Positions 44,535 through 56,091 of a stretch of DNA of 64,000 nucleotides are shown one piece after another. The position numbers and the translations under genes were made by a program. Source of the DNA: Rhabditophanes sp. KR3021 (lineage: Eukaryota > Nematoda > Chromadorea > Rhabditida > Alloionematidae); NCBI GenBank assembly GCA_963281155.1, contig CAUJLY010000006.1, forward strand, positions 558,001 through 622,000. The letters are read 5' to 3'. Under the pieces are notes generated by a model. It worked only from the letters and a program-made list of their open reading frames with translations, did no database searches and had not been told where the DNA came from. The stretch's first letter is position 1; each line of letters opens with the position of its first letter.

Positions 44535-44892
44535 TTTTGAAATAGAACATTGTTATGTATATAGTTTGTTATCTTTTAACATTTCATGAAATATTTTTAA
44601 AACTTCCATTAAACTTGAGTTTACATCAAATTGTTTTTGTAAAGTCTTTTTATGCATTAATTTTGTCAAATAACATTTTCCCATATCGAAACTTGTGATA
44701 TATTGTAGTTGTAGACAATTTATCACGTAATATGTTTAAAAGTACTAGTTAAATGATATTCTCACGAACATTTTTTGTGAGGTTAAACTAATTATACTTT
44801 TACATTTGCCTAGAATTTCAACGTAATTGACATTTTGTGAATTTATAAGGTACTAAATATGTGTTATATAGTCTTCTCGTTATTAGTTTTAA
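44535..44892. other. Intergenic, nothing recognised
   Basis: AT-rich spacer between the receptor and the transthyretin-like gene. Confidence 0.45.
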
Positions 44893-45332
44893 ATGTTGAA
44901 TGGCATTTTAATTATATTTTTGCTTTATTCTATGACAAATTGCTTTTTAAAAGAAACAACTCAGCATGTACACATATCTGGATATTTATTGTGCCGTGGT
45001 GAACCACTAAAAGCAACCGTTGCTTTGTATGATTTTGACTTATTCTCAGCAAATGATTTATGGCCAAAAATCAAACTGATTCAAAAGGATACTATGAAAT
45101 TGTAGCTAATCATACTGAAATCGGTGACATAGATATTTTTGTTTTGATTAATCACGGATGTTCAAGTGTCACCAACAACAAGACAACTCGAATTGACTAT
45201 TTTGACATGTCAGAGATTTTAAAAGATATACAATTTGTTGACAAAACTCGTGATATGGTTGATTATTATTATGATCGAAAAGATGTTAATGTTTTTACGA
45301 AAGTTTATTCATATGGTTTGAAATTTAAATGA
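44893..45332 (+). pseudogene. Transthyretin-like (TTL) secreted protein, single frameshift
   Basis: The first frame gives a signal peptide (MLNGILIIFLLYSMTNCFL) and the start of a TTL fold (VHISGYLLCRGEPLKATVAL YDFD). At about 45055-45062 the reading must shift by one base to continue as TDSKGYYEIVANHTEIGDID, FVLINHGCSS, ...KVYSYGLKFK, the rest of the domain with the conserved T-D-S-x-G and the loop Cys. With one base restored the length (about 146 residues) is normal for nematode TTL proteins. Either an assembly indel or a young pseudogene. TTL proteins are secreted and often made by hypodermis or neurons. Confidence 0.75.
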
Positions 45333-45601
45333 AATTACTATTACATACCAATTTAAAACATTCTGCTTCAATAAAGTATTATGTAGTTTGAATAAAAACA
45401 AAAACATGGCAATTGAAATAATTAACTTTATTATGATAATAAAATAATACTTTATTAATTTATGAAAATTAATGTTTGTCACCTATATATAATTAAAACC
45501 TTTGTATTAAGTGTCGTTACCTGCTAAAGATTAATTGTTTATTCAAGATAACATAAAGTTAAGTGTTTTAATACCTGAATATTTGGAATTAAATATGTTT
45601 A
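45333..45601. other. Spacer between convergent genes
   Basis: Contains AATAAA for the TTL gene (45371). No gene. Confidence 0.45.
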
Positions 45602-46527
45602 TTAAATTATTTGGATATGCTTTCCGATAGGTGAAACGTTGGCGAGAGTTTTTTGATTTGTGGATTTGCAACCAAACTTCCCATAAGAGGTATATAAAAA
45701 AAATAAAGGATTAAGACAACAATAAAAAAACGTATAAATAAAAACTAAATTGTTGCTAAATAAAATTAATGGAGTAAAAATAATATTAAAATGTATCATA
45801 AAAAAGGAGACCTGAAAGAGAAGGGTTGGAAGTGCATAAAATATAACAGGTAAATACATTTGAATTCCAGTTGCCACCAAAATATTTCTTTGTTCCTTAG
45901 AGGTAATTTTTAAGGTTGTTAATTTTAGGGATTTGATGTAATTGTATAGTTTTAGGGCACGCCATATTGCGTTTGTACAGTTGAAGGTTACGAGGAAAGC
46001 CATTGAGAGAATGTATAAGTATGAGTAGGGTGTAATTTCGTTTATTTTTAGTGTCATGCCGGAGTCGAAGAAAACGTCACCCGTTATTTTGGTTCCATCT
46101 GGACCAATAGTTATTCTAAATAAATAGATTAGGAATGTGAAGAGGACAAATAAGGTAAATATTATTAAGCATCTGTTGAAACTGTCGAATTGGAAAGTTT
46201 CTTTGTTTCGGATTATGACGTTGTATTTGGCTATGGCACTGACGTAGTAGGACTACATTGATAAGGTCAAGATTGGTATCATAAGGCCGGTTCCGATTCG
46301 TACTGTATCGAAACCCATGTATTTGATTGAGCCATGGATTCGACATTCGAATTGGCGGATGTCTAGTTCGGCTAGGACGAATGCATCTAATACTTTGCAA
46401 TATTTTAGAAAGGCTAATAATGTAGAGTAATGTTTAGGTCGGTAATAATGTAATAAGAAAATGTTCCTAAATTTAGGAATATTACTACCAAGCCAGCTAA
46501 TGCTAGTAAAAGATAAAATAAATTCAT
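45602..46527 (-). pseudogene. 7TM receptor pseudogene
   Basis: Reading from MNLFYLLLALAGLVVIFLNL, a frame change is needed around 46425 to go on with STLLAFLKYCKVLDAFVLAE and RIHGSIKYMGFDTVRIGTG. An in-frame TAG follows (LTLSM-stop-SYYVSAI). The downstream half (ATGIQMYLPVIFYALPTL ... NLVFIYTFFYCCLNPLFFL) is intact to the stop at 45602. With two lesions and an otherwise complete receptor layout, this is a recently dead gene. Family not assigned. Confidence 0.68.
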
Positions 46528-47159
46528 GTTATATAATACTGTTTTTTCAATCATAAAAAAGTTACTCTTAGTTTTAATAATCATAAATTCAGGTGTTTTT
46601 TGGGCAAAAATTTATTTTTATTAGGTGACATATTTAATTTAAAATAATTGTGGCTTTTGGCTTGCATTCTTAGAAGTTCTTTTTAAATAACTAAGTTATT
46701 TATTGAGAATATTTAGGTAAAAGTTCAATTGGTAATGTTATTTGATGATTGAATTTGTTAATTTGATTTATTTGACATTTTAGAAATATCGTCATTTGAT
46801 GTGACGTTGAAATTATTAAGTTAGAACAAAATTAACACACTTTGTTTATCTTTATTTAACAGACAATTATGATTGTGTGCGTCACTTCTAAATCTACTCT
46901 CACCTGATACACTGCCTCGTTATTACATGTCTTAAATTTAATAACCATCATTGATCCTTGTATATTTATAGTGTCACTTTCTTGCTTATTAACAAATTGC
47001 TATTACTGACCCAAGGCTGTATCTTTACGATTGGGGTATGTATAATCATTTATATTTAATTCTTATGTTTAATAAAGTTCTATTTTTATAATTATCGTGT
47101 TCGTTGTTTGTCGTATTGCTTGGTAAATCCCAGTTAAACATCTTTTATTTTACTGTGGA
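46528..47159. other. Intergenic, nothing recognised
   Basis: AT-rich; no coding signal. Confidence 0.45.
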
Positions 47160-47690
47160 TAAGATTATGCATGCTTCTATCTTCTTTGGATGGTGTCGAG
47201 TTTAATCATTCTTTAAAAATTACGTTGCTATTGACTTGTTTAATACTGAATATCCAGAAGAGATTGAAGATATTTATTGCCTTTTCTTTGAAAACTGAGG
47301 CAAGGGTTTGATCAAAAAATGGAACGTCTCACCTAATGCCTTTATAGAACTGGCGATCCAATTAGCTTACTTTAAGGATCAAGGTCAATTTACTTTGGCT
47401 TATGAATCTGCCTCGACTAGATTTTTTCAAAATGCCCGTACTGAGACTTTGATAACTGTTTCAGAGGAATCTTGTCTATTTGTCCGGTCGATGGTAGATG
47501 AGTCTGTGTCAGGGAATGTTGAGGAAGGCAACCGAAAAGTACGTTTGGAAGAATAAAATGTGCATGGTCAGAAAGGGAATTGACAAATATTTGTTTGTTG
47601 ATCAATTCGGAGTTCTTGAATTATCATATTTCGAAGAAATGGACTTTGTCTACTTCTCAACAGCCGAAGGTTACTTCTTTGTATGATGAA
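47160..47690 (+). pseudogene. Carnitine O-palmitoyltransferase fragment
   Basis: The readings KKWNVSPNAFIELAIQLAYF, KDQGQFTLAYESASTRFF and RTETLITVSEESCLFVRSM match, in order, the highly conserved C-terminal part of the carnitine acyltransferase family (SPDAFIQLALQLAYY..., TYE..STR.F..GRTET). After a frame change near 47505, MCMVRKGIDKYLFV corresponds to the GKGIDRHLF region. Start, catalytic His region and end are missing, and there are frame breaks. It is a dead fragment of a mitochondrial fatty-acid transport enzyme gene, perhaps retroposed because no intron is seen. Confidence 0.7.
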
Positions 47691-47909
47691 GATAAAGCTT
47701 CTGGTTTGATTTTGAATGGTGAGTGCTTTGGAGCTGTGGATAAGGATTGAGTAAAAGGTATTCCAGACATGTCAGCTTAACTAACATAACAAGTCGGTCA
47801 AAATTTACGATGACTTTACCAGTATATAAACTACAGTAATCCTCAGTTGCGTCATTCGAACCTCGACGGACTGAAGGTAAGTTATCTTCAATTTATCACT
47901 AAATATTCA

Positions 47910-48560
47910 TTTTTAGTTTGTTCTTAGTATTGTTGATATTACTGTCTTATTTTTATTGGTATTATACATGGTTATTTAACTATCGTTGACAGTGTACATT
48001 GTTTAAATTCTTTTTTAACATATGTGCGGTATAATACCTACAGATTCTTAATTAGTAAATTTTAAATTAAATAAAGTAAAATAAAATTTAGGATGTTGGA
48101 CTTCAACTTGTGCAATTACCTTAATACTGCCTTTTCTAGGGTTGCAGATTTGGATGACAGTGAGTTAGGTGTGTTGTTATTTCATGGTAAAAGACATGGT
48201 TTTGGATGTTAATTCCTCTAGCATATGGTCTATATTTTATGGTGCTTGCAAATCCTTTATTGTTTTTATAAGATTAAAAAAGGTTCTGCTAAAACAGCAT
48301 TTACAAAGTCACAAACAACTTTATTGCATCAAACTTCATTAATCACTATAATTGCTTTATCTACCTCACTATTGTATGTATATTTTAATTTAGTTGATGC
48401 GAATGTATTTTTACCTATTGTTGGAGAAACTTGGCTACTTCATCACGGATCTTGGTATACTTATTCATGAATAAAACAATTCGGAAACATATTTTTTCAC
48501 ATTATATACAGAATAAACTCGAGAAACATAGTATCACAACTACGGGAATTAGAAAAATTA
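47910..48560 (+). pseudogene. srt-like receptor pseudogene
   Basis: Pieces match the intact srt genes in order: VLSIVDITVLFLLVLYMVI (TM2 exon), after a gap GCWTSTCAI (the Cys-rich TM3 start), LIPLAYGLYFMVLANPLLFL followed by a stop, then AFTKSQTTLLHQTSLITIIA and VDANVFLPIVGETWLLHHG. Exon 1 is gone and frames change repeatedly. Adjacent to an intact srt gene at 49731. Confidence 0.7.
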
Positions 48561-48881
48561 AAATAAATATGAAACAAATGCAAAGAGCAGTCCAATAATT
48601 ACTCCAAATAAACTTCTTACATATAAATTATTTCAAATAAAATTATCAGAAGAAATTTGATTTTACAACTTTTTAAAATGTATAAGGAAACAAATATTTG
48701 AATCAATCAAAAATTAATTTTTTGACAAAAATGACAAAAGCTTTTTATAAGAACCATTTGCAATAGTAACGTCTTTTTTGAAACTCAATAAGTTTAAGAA
48801 AAAATTGTTTTCTTGTACTTCACAAAAATAACTTTCAATGATTTTGTAAACTATCCAAATTCTCTTACATTTAAAAAACTG

Positions 48882-49013
48882 TTTATGATTGCTCATTTAC
48901 CTTTTTTAAGTGCAAGCATATTTTGTTCATGATTGCTCATTTACCGTTTTTTAATCCAAGCATATTTTGTTCATGATTACTCATTTACCTTTTTTTAATC
49001 CAAGCATATTTTG
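48882..49013 (+). repeat. 44-bp tandem repeat, three units
   Basis: Units at 48882, 48926 and 48970, each like TTCATGATTGCTCATTTACC plus TTTTTTAATCCAAGCATATTTTG, differing by a few bases. Confidence 0.9.
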
Positions 49014-49730
49014 TTATGTACCAACACAATAATATTATTATCTCAAGTATTTTAGAATTGTTGTTTTTTCAGTTTGGATACTTTTTAGACAATTAAGTTT
49101 TAAAAATTGAATCAAATAATGATCATACGGGACACTTTTAACCAACTATCAGACACAGTATCTTAATTGAGTAGACTTGTTATTTTGTGCAGGAATATTT
49201 ACATGACTCAATTCATTAAAATCACAGGCATTTCATGATCTTTTCTGATACCATTAAATAAATATATATTAATGTTACATAATTAATTTAATCTCGTTGG
49301 TGCACGATATTGATGGATGTCAACATGTGTACTGATGAGATCATCAATAATTAACATCATCATTTTACGGATATGTAAGTGGGCGGATGGATTACAGAGG
49401 CAGTTTGTTTTTAAGTTGAGCATAGAATAAAAAGTTTCATTATATTCTTGTCTATATTATTCAAACATGACAAAAGGCACTGATAATATATTCGGTAATA
49501 ATGACGGAGGCACTATGGCCCCAAAGTTTAACAATTAATAAAAAAAGTCCATCTCCTGTTATTAAAGGATGTATGAAGTGAATAACAAAGAGTTAAGTTC
49601 ATGGCAGTTAGTCATTTTGTTGCACCAACTAATCCTAAAAAGGCGTTGTTAAAATGTTCAAAAGTTTAGTATAAATACTTTTTGATTTAGAGGATAATTA
49701 CATAACCTGAAGTTTGTTTTACGACTTACA
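49014..49730. other. Intergenic, promoter of srt receptor
   Basis: No coding signal. TATA box near the right end. Confidence 0.45.
49670..49677 (+). promoter_or_regulatory. TATA box
   Basis: TATAAATA, 53 bases before the ATG at 49731. Confidence 0.5.
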
Positions 49731-50790
49731 ATGTTTGAGTTTGAGTTTAATTTAAAACCCAGCTATTTACAGAAGTACTATTCATGTAATCAGTTAACTG
49801 AACAGGAATGGGAACTTGAAAGAAAACCAAACCTAATAATTGGTTTAAGTTACATTCTTTTTGCATATATGTTTCTAATTCTTTATGTTCCTGTAATTAT
49901 AATACTATCAAGAAAAGAGTTCTTGACTAAATCTTCGTGCTATCCTATAATGTTATCACTATCTATAATGGATTCACTAACATTATTCACCAATGGTATA
50001 AGCTTAGGATATCTAGCAATACGGGGAGATGTTTTGTGCACATCATTTTTCCTTACATATTTTACTGGAGACGCATCCCATGTTGGTTGGTATACATGTA
50101 CAATGTTATGCTTAATCTTAGCTGTTAATAGACTTTTGGAAGCTGTTAATAAAGAATTGTCACTATTATTATTTGAGGGTAAAAAAATTATTCTCTGGAT
50201 TATTGCAAGTTTGGCGTATGGCTTGTTTATAGCTCTTTTCACCCCACCAATGTTATTCACATCTAAAAGTTATGCCATGTTTTTCGATTTTCAATATGGT
50301 ATCGATAAAATAAAAGATCTACACGCTGAGCATTATGACAATGTCGCTCACACATACCACAACATTCTGGTTTCTATTTTCTTGCCTTTACTCTATGTCA
50401 TCATCTGTATAGTCTTTTTCTACAAATTTAAATCGAATCAAAGAAATATAAGAATGTCCGAATCTCAGAAATCGTTATTAATGCAATCTTTTTTGTTATG
50501 CATAGCTACTTTTTTGACAGGTTTAATATATGCAAGTTTGCACTTACTTACTTAAATTTTATAAATATTTTAAATTTTAGACATATGTTCAATACTTGTA
50601 TGTTAACGAGGCATTGTTAATTTTTATACAGTTGATCTGGATAATGAGCCATGGTATAGGGTCTTTTGTATTAGGCTTTTTGAATCCGACAATACGAAAG
50701 TACATTCAGAAAGACTATATCGAAAAAATATTCAAAGTATGCAAAATTCAAAACAATATAGTTACGGTAGAACCGCCAACCAGCAAATAA
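49731..50790 (+). CDS. srt-family chemoreceptor with a GC-AG intron
   Basis: A large first exon, 49731-50531, and a second, 50581-50790, encode 336 residues. Landmarks of the srt family: YYSCNQLTEQEWELERKPNL, SSCYPIMLSLSIMD, GDASHVGWYTCTMLCLILAV, LWIIASLAYGLFIALFTPPM, and the final QLIWIMSHGIGSFVLGFLNP. The first exon's frame would stop at 50553. To keep frame into TYVQYLYVNEALLIF, which aligns with the end of the other srt protein, the donor must be TAT|GCAAGT, a GC donor with otherwise perfect consensus. No GT in the right phase exists. Compared with 26866, the first three exons are fused here (two introns lost, or the other gene gained them). Chemosensory role by family. Confidence 0.82.
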
Positions 50791-51253
50791 AAAACATATT
50801 ACACATTATTTTAAAGCTTCTTTTCAATGTAAATAAATATTTGTAAATATTTATAATGTCATAATTTGATATTATCTCAAATTGTTTCTGCAATCTCCTT
50901 TCATCAAATTCAAAAAAGTATTCATGGTTATTTTAACGACAATGGATGCAAGGTTCAATAACCTTGATGTCGGCATTGTAAGGACACATAAGTTGGTATA
51001 ATAATTCGAAATTTGATTAGGAAGTATTAAGTGATGAAAGGGAATTTACTGTTTTCATATCTGTCAGTTTTTCGCATGCTTCCAATGGAAGATTTCTGTC
51101 ATTGTTCAATTTAATACAATTTTTTAACTTTGTGGCCAGCTTTTGAAGTCATTTGGGCTAATTGTACCTTAAGCTACACATTTTCAGCCTTTAAAAGAAT
51201 AATTTCTCTTGACTGGCCTGAATCAGTTTGTTGAAGGGTCAAAATTGGCTTCT
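50791..51253. other. Intergenic, with coiled-coil-like scrap
   Basis: On the minus strand near 51110-51230, a short reading (REIILLKAENV, stop, LKVQLAQMTSKAGHKVKK) has leucine-zipper character, but no gene can be built around it. Confidence 0.3.
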
Positions 51254-53537
51254 CACGGTGCTAATTTTTCAAGTAAAAACAAAAGCTAATTTTTTTTTCG
51301 ATTTAATAGTGCTAATATACTATTTTTGGGCTAAAAATAAGTTGAAAAGTGTTTTTAGCTCGATTCGGGCAATGCATGAAGTTACAGTGGGATATAAAAA
51401 TTTTGACATTTTGGTCAATTTTGAGGTCAACTTTTTCTTGATGGTTTTTTAAGTGTAAAAACGTTTTTATATGTTATTTTTTGTGCTTTTTACGGTGCAA
51501 TATCAAAATGTTAAAAAGTAACAGATAAAAATGCATTTTTTTGATTAAAAACCTTGTCTACCTTAAACGGCCCATAAAACGATTGGGTGATAAATTGGCG
51601 GTATGCCGTTATTGCCATTAGAAAGAGAACCGTAAAATCAACCTAATCATGTATTTTCAGAAAAATCACCAAGTTATTTATCAAGAAAAACTCATATCTC
51701 TAAAAAATTAAATTTTTACCTTGAAATCACCTTTATTTTAATGATAAACCCCAACGAACACAGTTTAACATATTTATTTACAACTAGTTATTGAATATTT
51801 TATCATTAAATGCTACCCTTTGGTTATGCCAAATCATGAAATTTACAAGCTTATCAAGTTCATTAAATGAACTAACTCTAAACATGTCCTTGGTAATAGA
51901 AGCGTGCATTGATTCAATCGACTGCTCGCTAAAAAATTCATCGATGCATAAAGCTCTAACTGTTCTGGGATATGGTTCATCAGAAAATGGGCTTTCGGCT
52001 GCATAGTAAATTTTAATAGAGGATTCGTAAGGGGTTTACGAAATGCTGTAATACTTTCTGTTTTATATCAGCAATAGAAAATGTAATATAAATTTTATTT
52101 GCACTTAATAAGCCCTTTTGGCTGAGATGAAAAAGGATGAGAACTGGGGTAGGATGATGATAGGTGCAGATAGAGACGGGGTAAGACCACCTGTTTGTAG
52201 GAAGTCACTTTCAAAGTTACCTAAACGATATGACCCTGGCAATATCTAGCACTTTCAACTGCTTCTTTTTGTCCCTCTTTACTTAAAGTTTCAGCTCCAG
52301 CTTTTCTTTTCACATCTCTCAATGCTTTGAAGACATGCCTGAACAGCCGCATCTTTCGGATTTGTCCAAGCCTATAAAAAGTTGGCCAAGTTTTTCAAGA
52401 ATCTTGGAAACATTATTCCCAGAGAATGTTTGCCAGAATGGACTAGCTTTAGCATTGTTTTTCTTTAAATTTTGATTCATTTGATCCAAAAAAGTTGTGG
52501 GAGCTTCATCAATATCTATTTGACTATAAGAATCATAATCGTCGTCGTCAAAATCACCAGCTAATGTACCTTCAAAATTAAAAACTGGCTGATCATAATA
52601 TTCATTATCTTCGATATCATAAATTAATCGCCCATCTATTCCATTTTTGTCGAGTTCAACCAAATAGACTTTGAGTTGCTCAAACAAGCGTTGAAACATG
52701 CCCATAAGAATATGGAGGAAGGGGAAGTGGACATTGTCTTCTTCAACGTCGAAAATCTTTTCCAACGTATTAAAGAAGTGTCTTTATTTAGCTATAATAG
52801 TAGATCTATGAAAGCATTCACTATTGTCATGATCAGACCAAAGCCGACACTTTCTTCCTTCCATTGTTTTGACAACACATTTAATGCAAGGAAATTTACT
52901 AGCAGAACATATAAATTTATAGTCTCCATTTGAATGAAGATTGACTGGGTAAAGTTTTCCTCCGACTGCTATCTCCTTAAAAGTTTCCAACTGATTACTA
53001 ATTGGTTTGAAACAAATTGACATGTTTGCGTGGTTGTCATCTCCGTAGTACATACCAAACAGTGACATGTTATGTAGGGAATTTGTTTTTTTATTAGTTT
53101 TAATCAAAATTCCAAGCTTGGTTGTTAAGCCACCTTTGTCTCCTATTATGCATATATCGACACAATTTCTGGAAAGATTGAGCTGTAAAGGGAATGAATT
53201 CTTTGTTCTAAAACTTCTACAACATTTGTTACCCAGGCGGCTGGTATCCTAAGTGATTCATTTATTTTCAAATATTTCCTTTCGACGATTCCGTTATTTA
53301 TACCTCTCTTGAAAGCATGCATCTTCAAAGGGCACGGGAAAATGTTGTATCCAAGTGAAGCTAATGCGCTTCGGAATCTGACATACTGGGGGTAACCAAT
53401 ATGCTCTTTGAAGACAAGGGATGTAGCTGCATCAATTGACATGCAAGGAATTAAATCCTTATTTAATGTCTTTTTGCTTAACTTGGAAATAAATAATGAA
53501 TTTAATTCTTCTTCTGCATTAAGTTTTCGAATCAACT
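51254..53537 (-). mobile_element. Truncated, inverted copy of the long-TIR transposon
   Basis: The terminal repeat arm CACGGTGCTAATTTTT begins at 51254 and follows the right arm of the 7035-10420 element closely to about 51746. The transposase coding sequence then follows in antisense up to 53537, where similarity stops inside the equivalent of exon 3 (after TTCGAATCAACT). The 5' quarter of the gene and the other repeat arm are missing. Coding is damaged by frameshifts (near 52360 and 52770), small deletions (DDDDYD loop shortened) and a 193-bp insert at 52059-52251. Close similarity to the intact element argues for fairly recent transposition before decay. Confidence 0.85.
52059..52251. mobile_element. 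Solo-LTR-like insertion, 193 bp
   Basis: Interrupts the transposase relic exactly between two copies of CTTTC (52054-52058 and 52252-52256), which occurs once in the intact element. The insert begins TG (TGTTTTATATC) and ends CA (ATATCTAGCA), and its minus strand has AAATAAAA near the end, as expected for a long terminal repeat with a 5-bp target duplication. No internal retroelement sequence is present. Confidence 0.6.
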
Positions 53538-53841
53538 TAATGGTGCATTAAGATATAACAACATTAAATTTCTTTTGTTCAACTTAGTTTTGCAATAACA
53601 TATTTTAATTTGTAAACATTATTTTAGAAAATCAGTAAGAAATGAATTTATACCTTTTTATACTTGTTAAACGACGAAAAAGTCTGTAAACAAGCTCAGA
53701 CATTTAGTTTAAACGCTGATCTATGTTAAATATGTTGACACTTATTTTGCCAAAGTTATTACAAGTTGTTCTTTATTATCCTTCCTATTTTATTAGTTAA
53801 ATGTATTTTAATGTATATATTCATAATAAATATATATGTAA

Positions 53842-56091
53842 TTAATTGTTATTTATATCAATTTTTTTGACAGCGAGAGAAATTTCGCATTTTTCTATTT
53901 CAGTCAAAGCATCTGTGCAGGTTGAGACAGCTTTGTTTAATGACTTGATAATTTTCTCACTTTCAGAATCAATGACTGTCCATTTCTCAATTTCATCGGA
54001 TGAACAAGACAAAAGTTCGGGCATTATTTCTATGCGAGAATAATCAATGACTCTGTCGATAACAAATAAGTGAATCATCTTAGGAATAGTCACTTTTAAA
54101 TTTTGACAAACAATTTTTAAATAATTCAAGATTATAGCTTTTACTTCTTCAATAGGTTTCTTAAGTTTCTTCTTTTCAATTAAACTTTTAAGGGATAAAA
54201 TATCGTCAACAGCGATTTCTGTGAGAATATCATACTCTTTGATAAATGAATCAAGACAAGTTATACCACCTACTCCTTTAATGGGAACATAACAAACCAT
54301 TCGAACCAATTCAGTTTGTAGCATTGTTTCAGGTTGGTAGGTTATTTCATAAACATGATGTTCCTCAGTTGTATGAACACTCGTAATCAACATTTGATTA
54401 GCATCTAATGATAAGTACGCTTTCTTTGATTGATTAGTTTCAAAGATTTTGAAGCTTGATCCAATTGTTTGAGAATATGATTTTCCAGATATATCTAACG
54501 TGTTTATAAAGATTTCACTAATCTCAGATGCAATTTGTTCATTAATTGCTTCATCTTTTTTTATTAAAAATTCAGGTCTATTAGTAAAGATAAAAGCCGA
54601 TTCCATACTAATGGTGTCAACAACATATTTTTTAGATCTTTCACGAGCTAGATTTATTTCTCTTTTCATGCAATCAGCAATAACCTTGTTAAAATTTGGA
54701 AAAACGGATCCATCGTTTGATAATTTACAAATATGCCCTTCAATGAAATCAGTGACTCTATTTACGAGAGTAATAATAGGACCCAAATACATCTTTACAA
54801 CTTCTTTTACAACTCCATCAAAGACTCTCTTTTGACAGATTGTACTTGTCGTTAAGATAGAATTTTTCATGGAATTTTCAATGTAAATTTCTAGCAAGCT
54901 TTCTTCAACACATTCAGCGTCCAAAGTTTGAGCAAATGTTTGCAATATAATATTGTTAATGTCTACACATACTTCAATTTCATTCACAGAATTTTCATCG
55001 GATGCAATTGTTTCTTCGATCTTTTTGCACACTTTTGCAATGATTGTTCCAAGATATTTCTTTCTATCTTTTTCATTATCAAAGACAGTATGATCATATT
55101 TCTTTAGTTCAAGTTCCTTTTCAAGGCAAATTTTTTCAATCTTTATCTTCATAGAAGGCAAATGTTGTTTAACATGACCCTTCAACTCTTCAGATAATTT
55201 TGCTTGGAGATATTTTGTCCCGATAGCCCCAATCAAATGTTTATATTCTGGATGATCTTCAAAAAACAAAGCTTCATCTTTTAAAGCATTACTAATTGAT
55301 TTCTTCTCATTAATGTCTTCTTGTGATCTGTTTACAATACCAACAAAGCCTCTTTTCAATTTATAGACTTGATTATTTAACACATTAACAGCATTAGTTC
55401 CTTTGTCCATTAGGTCAAGCTTTGTAAGCACTCCTATCGTTCTTTCTTGATTAGGATCTACCATCCTTGCAATATTTAGGGATTCTGAATTTGCAAGATC
55501 ACAGTTTGCCGGAGAAATGGCTAAGATAATAGCAGTATCTTGCGATATATACTCCAGTACCATATCTTGAATTTGTTGTCCAATGTCTTCCGGTTGATCT
55601 TTTACAGGAACTTTTGTAAGACCAGGCAAATCAACAAGAGTTAAGGTTGTAAATTTTGGTGAATAAACCTTTAAGACAATACGAATTTTTGAAATTCCTT
55701 TTTTTGTCCCAGTTAATCGGTCAGTCTCAGTTTCAATCTCTTTACGAACTTTATCAAAATTTATAAATTTTTTGCCTGGTGAGTGTTCAAACTCAGCATA
55801 GTCTAAAAAGTGTCATTAAGATTATGAAAAATCTTATTATTAATTACCTTCTTTTCCATTATAAAGCTGAAGAATCAATGGACATCTTGTCACAATGTCA
55901 GCACCTCTAGGCAAGAAGTCTTTTCCAACAAAACTTTCCAAAACAGAACTCTTTCCAGATGATTGAGCTCCAACAACCACAATTTGTGGAAGATTTACAC
56001 AAAAATCTTCACCACATTGACTTGCTATCTCTTGAAGTTTGTTCACTGCTTTAACTAAAGACTCAAGACAAGCATTGTTAGACTTTGCCAT
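53842..56091 (-). CDS. Dynamin-family large GTPase
   Basis: Exons 56091-55848 and 55802-53842, with a 45-bp phase-1 intron, encode 734 residues. GTPase motifs are all present: G1 GAQSSGKSS (41-49), G2 T68 in DIVTRCP, G3 DLPG (139-142), G4 TKLD (208-211), G5 NRSQ (239-242). A long helical middle region and a C-terminal GED-like helix bundle follow. There is no PH domain and no proline-rich tail, so the layout is that of Drp1/Vps1-type dynamins that constrict mitochondria or peroxisomes rather than classical endocytic dynamin. The G domain is well conserved, but the middle and GED are divergent for a housekeeping orthologue. The single intron is also few for a dynamin, so this is probably a lineage-specific paralog. 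Cytosolic, self-assembling GTPase. Confidence 0.9.

Noticed and set aside
51228..51452. 74-codon open frame at the end of the inverted transposon copy
   Set aside because: It spans the terminal repeat and flank; no equivalent in the intact element.
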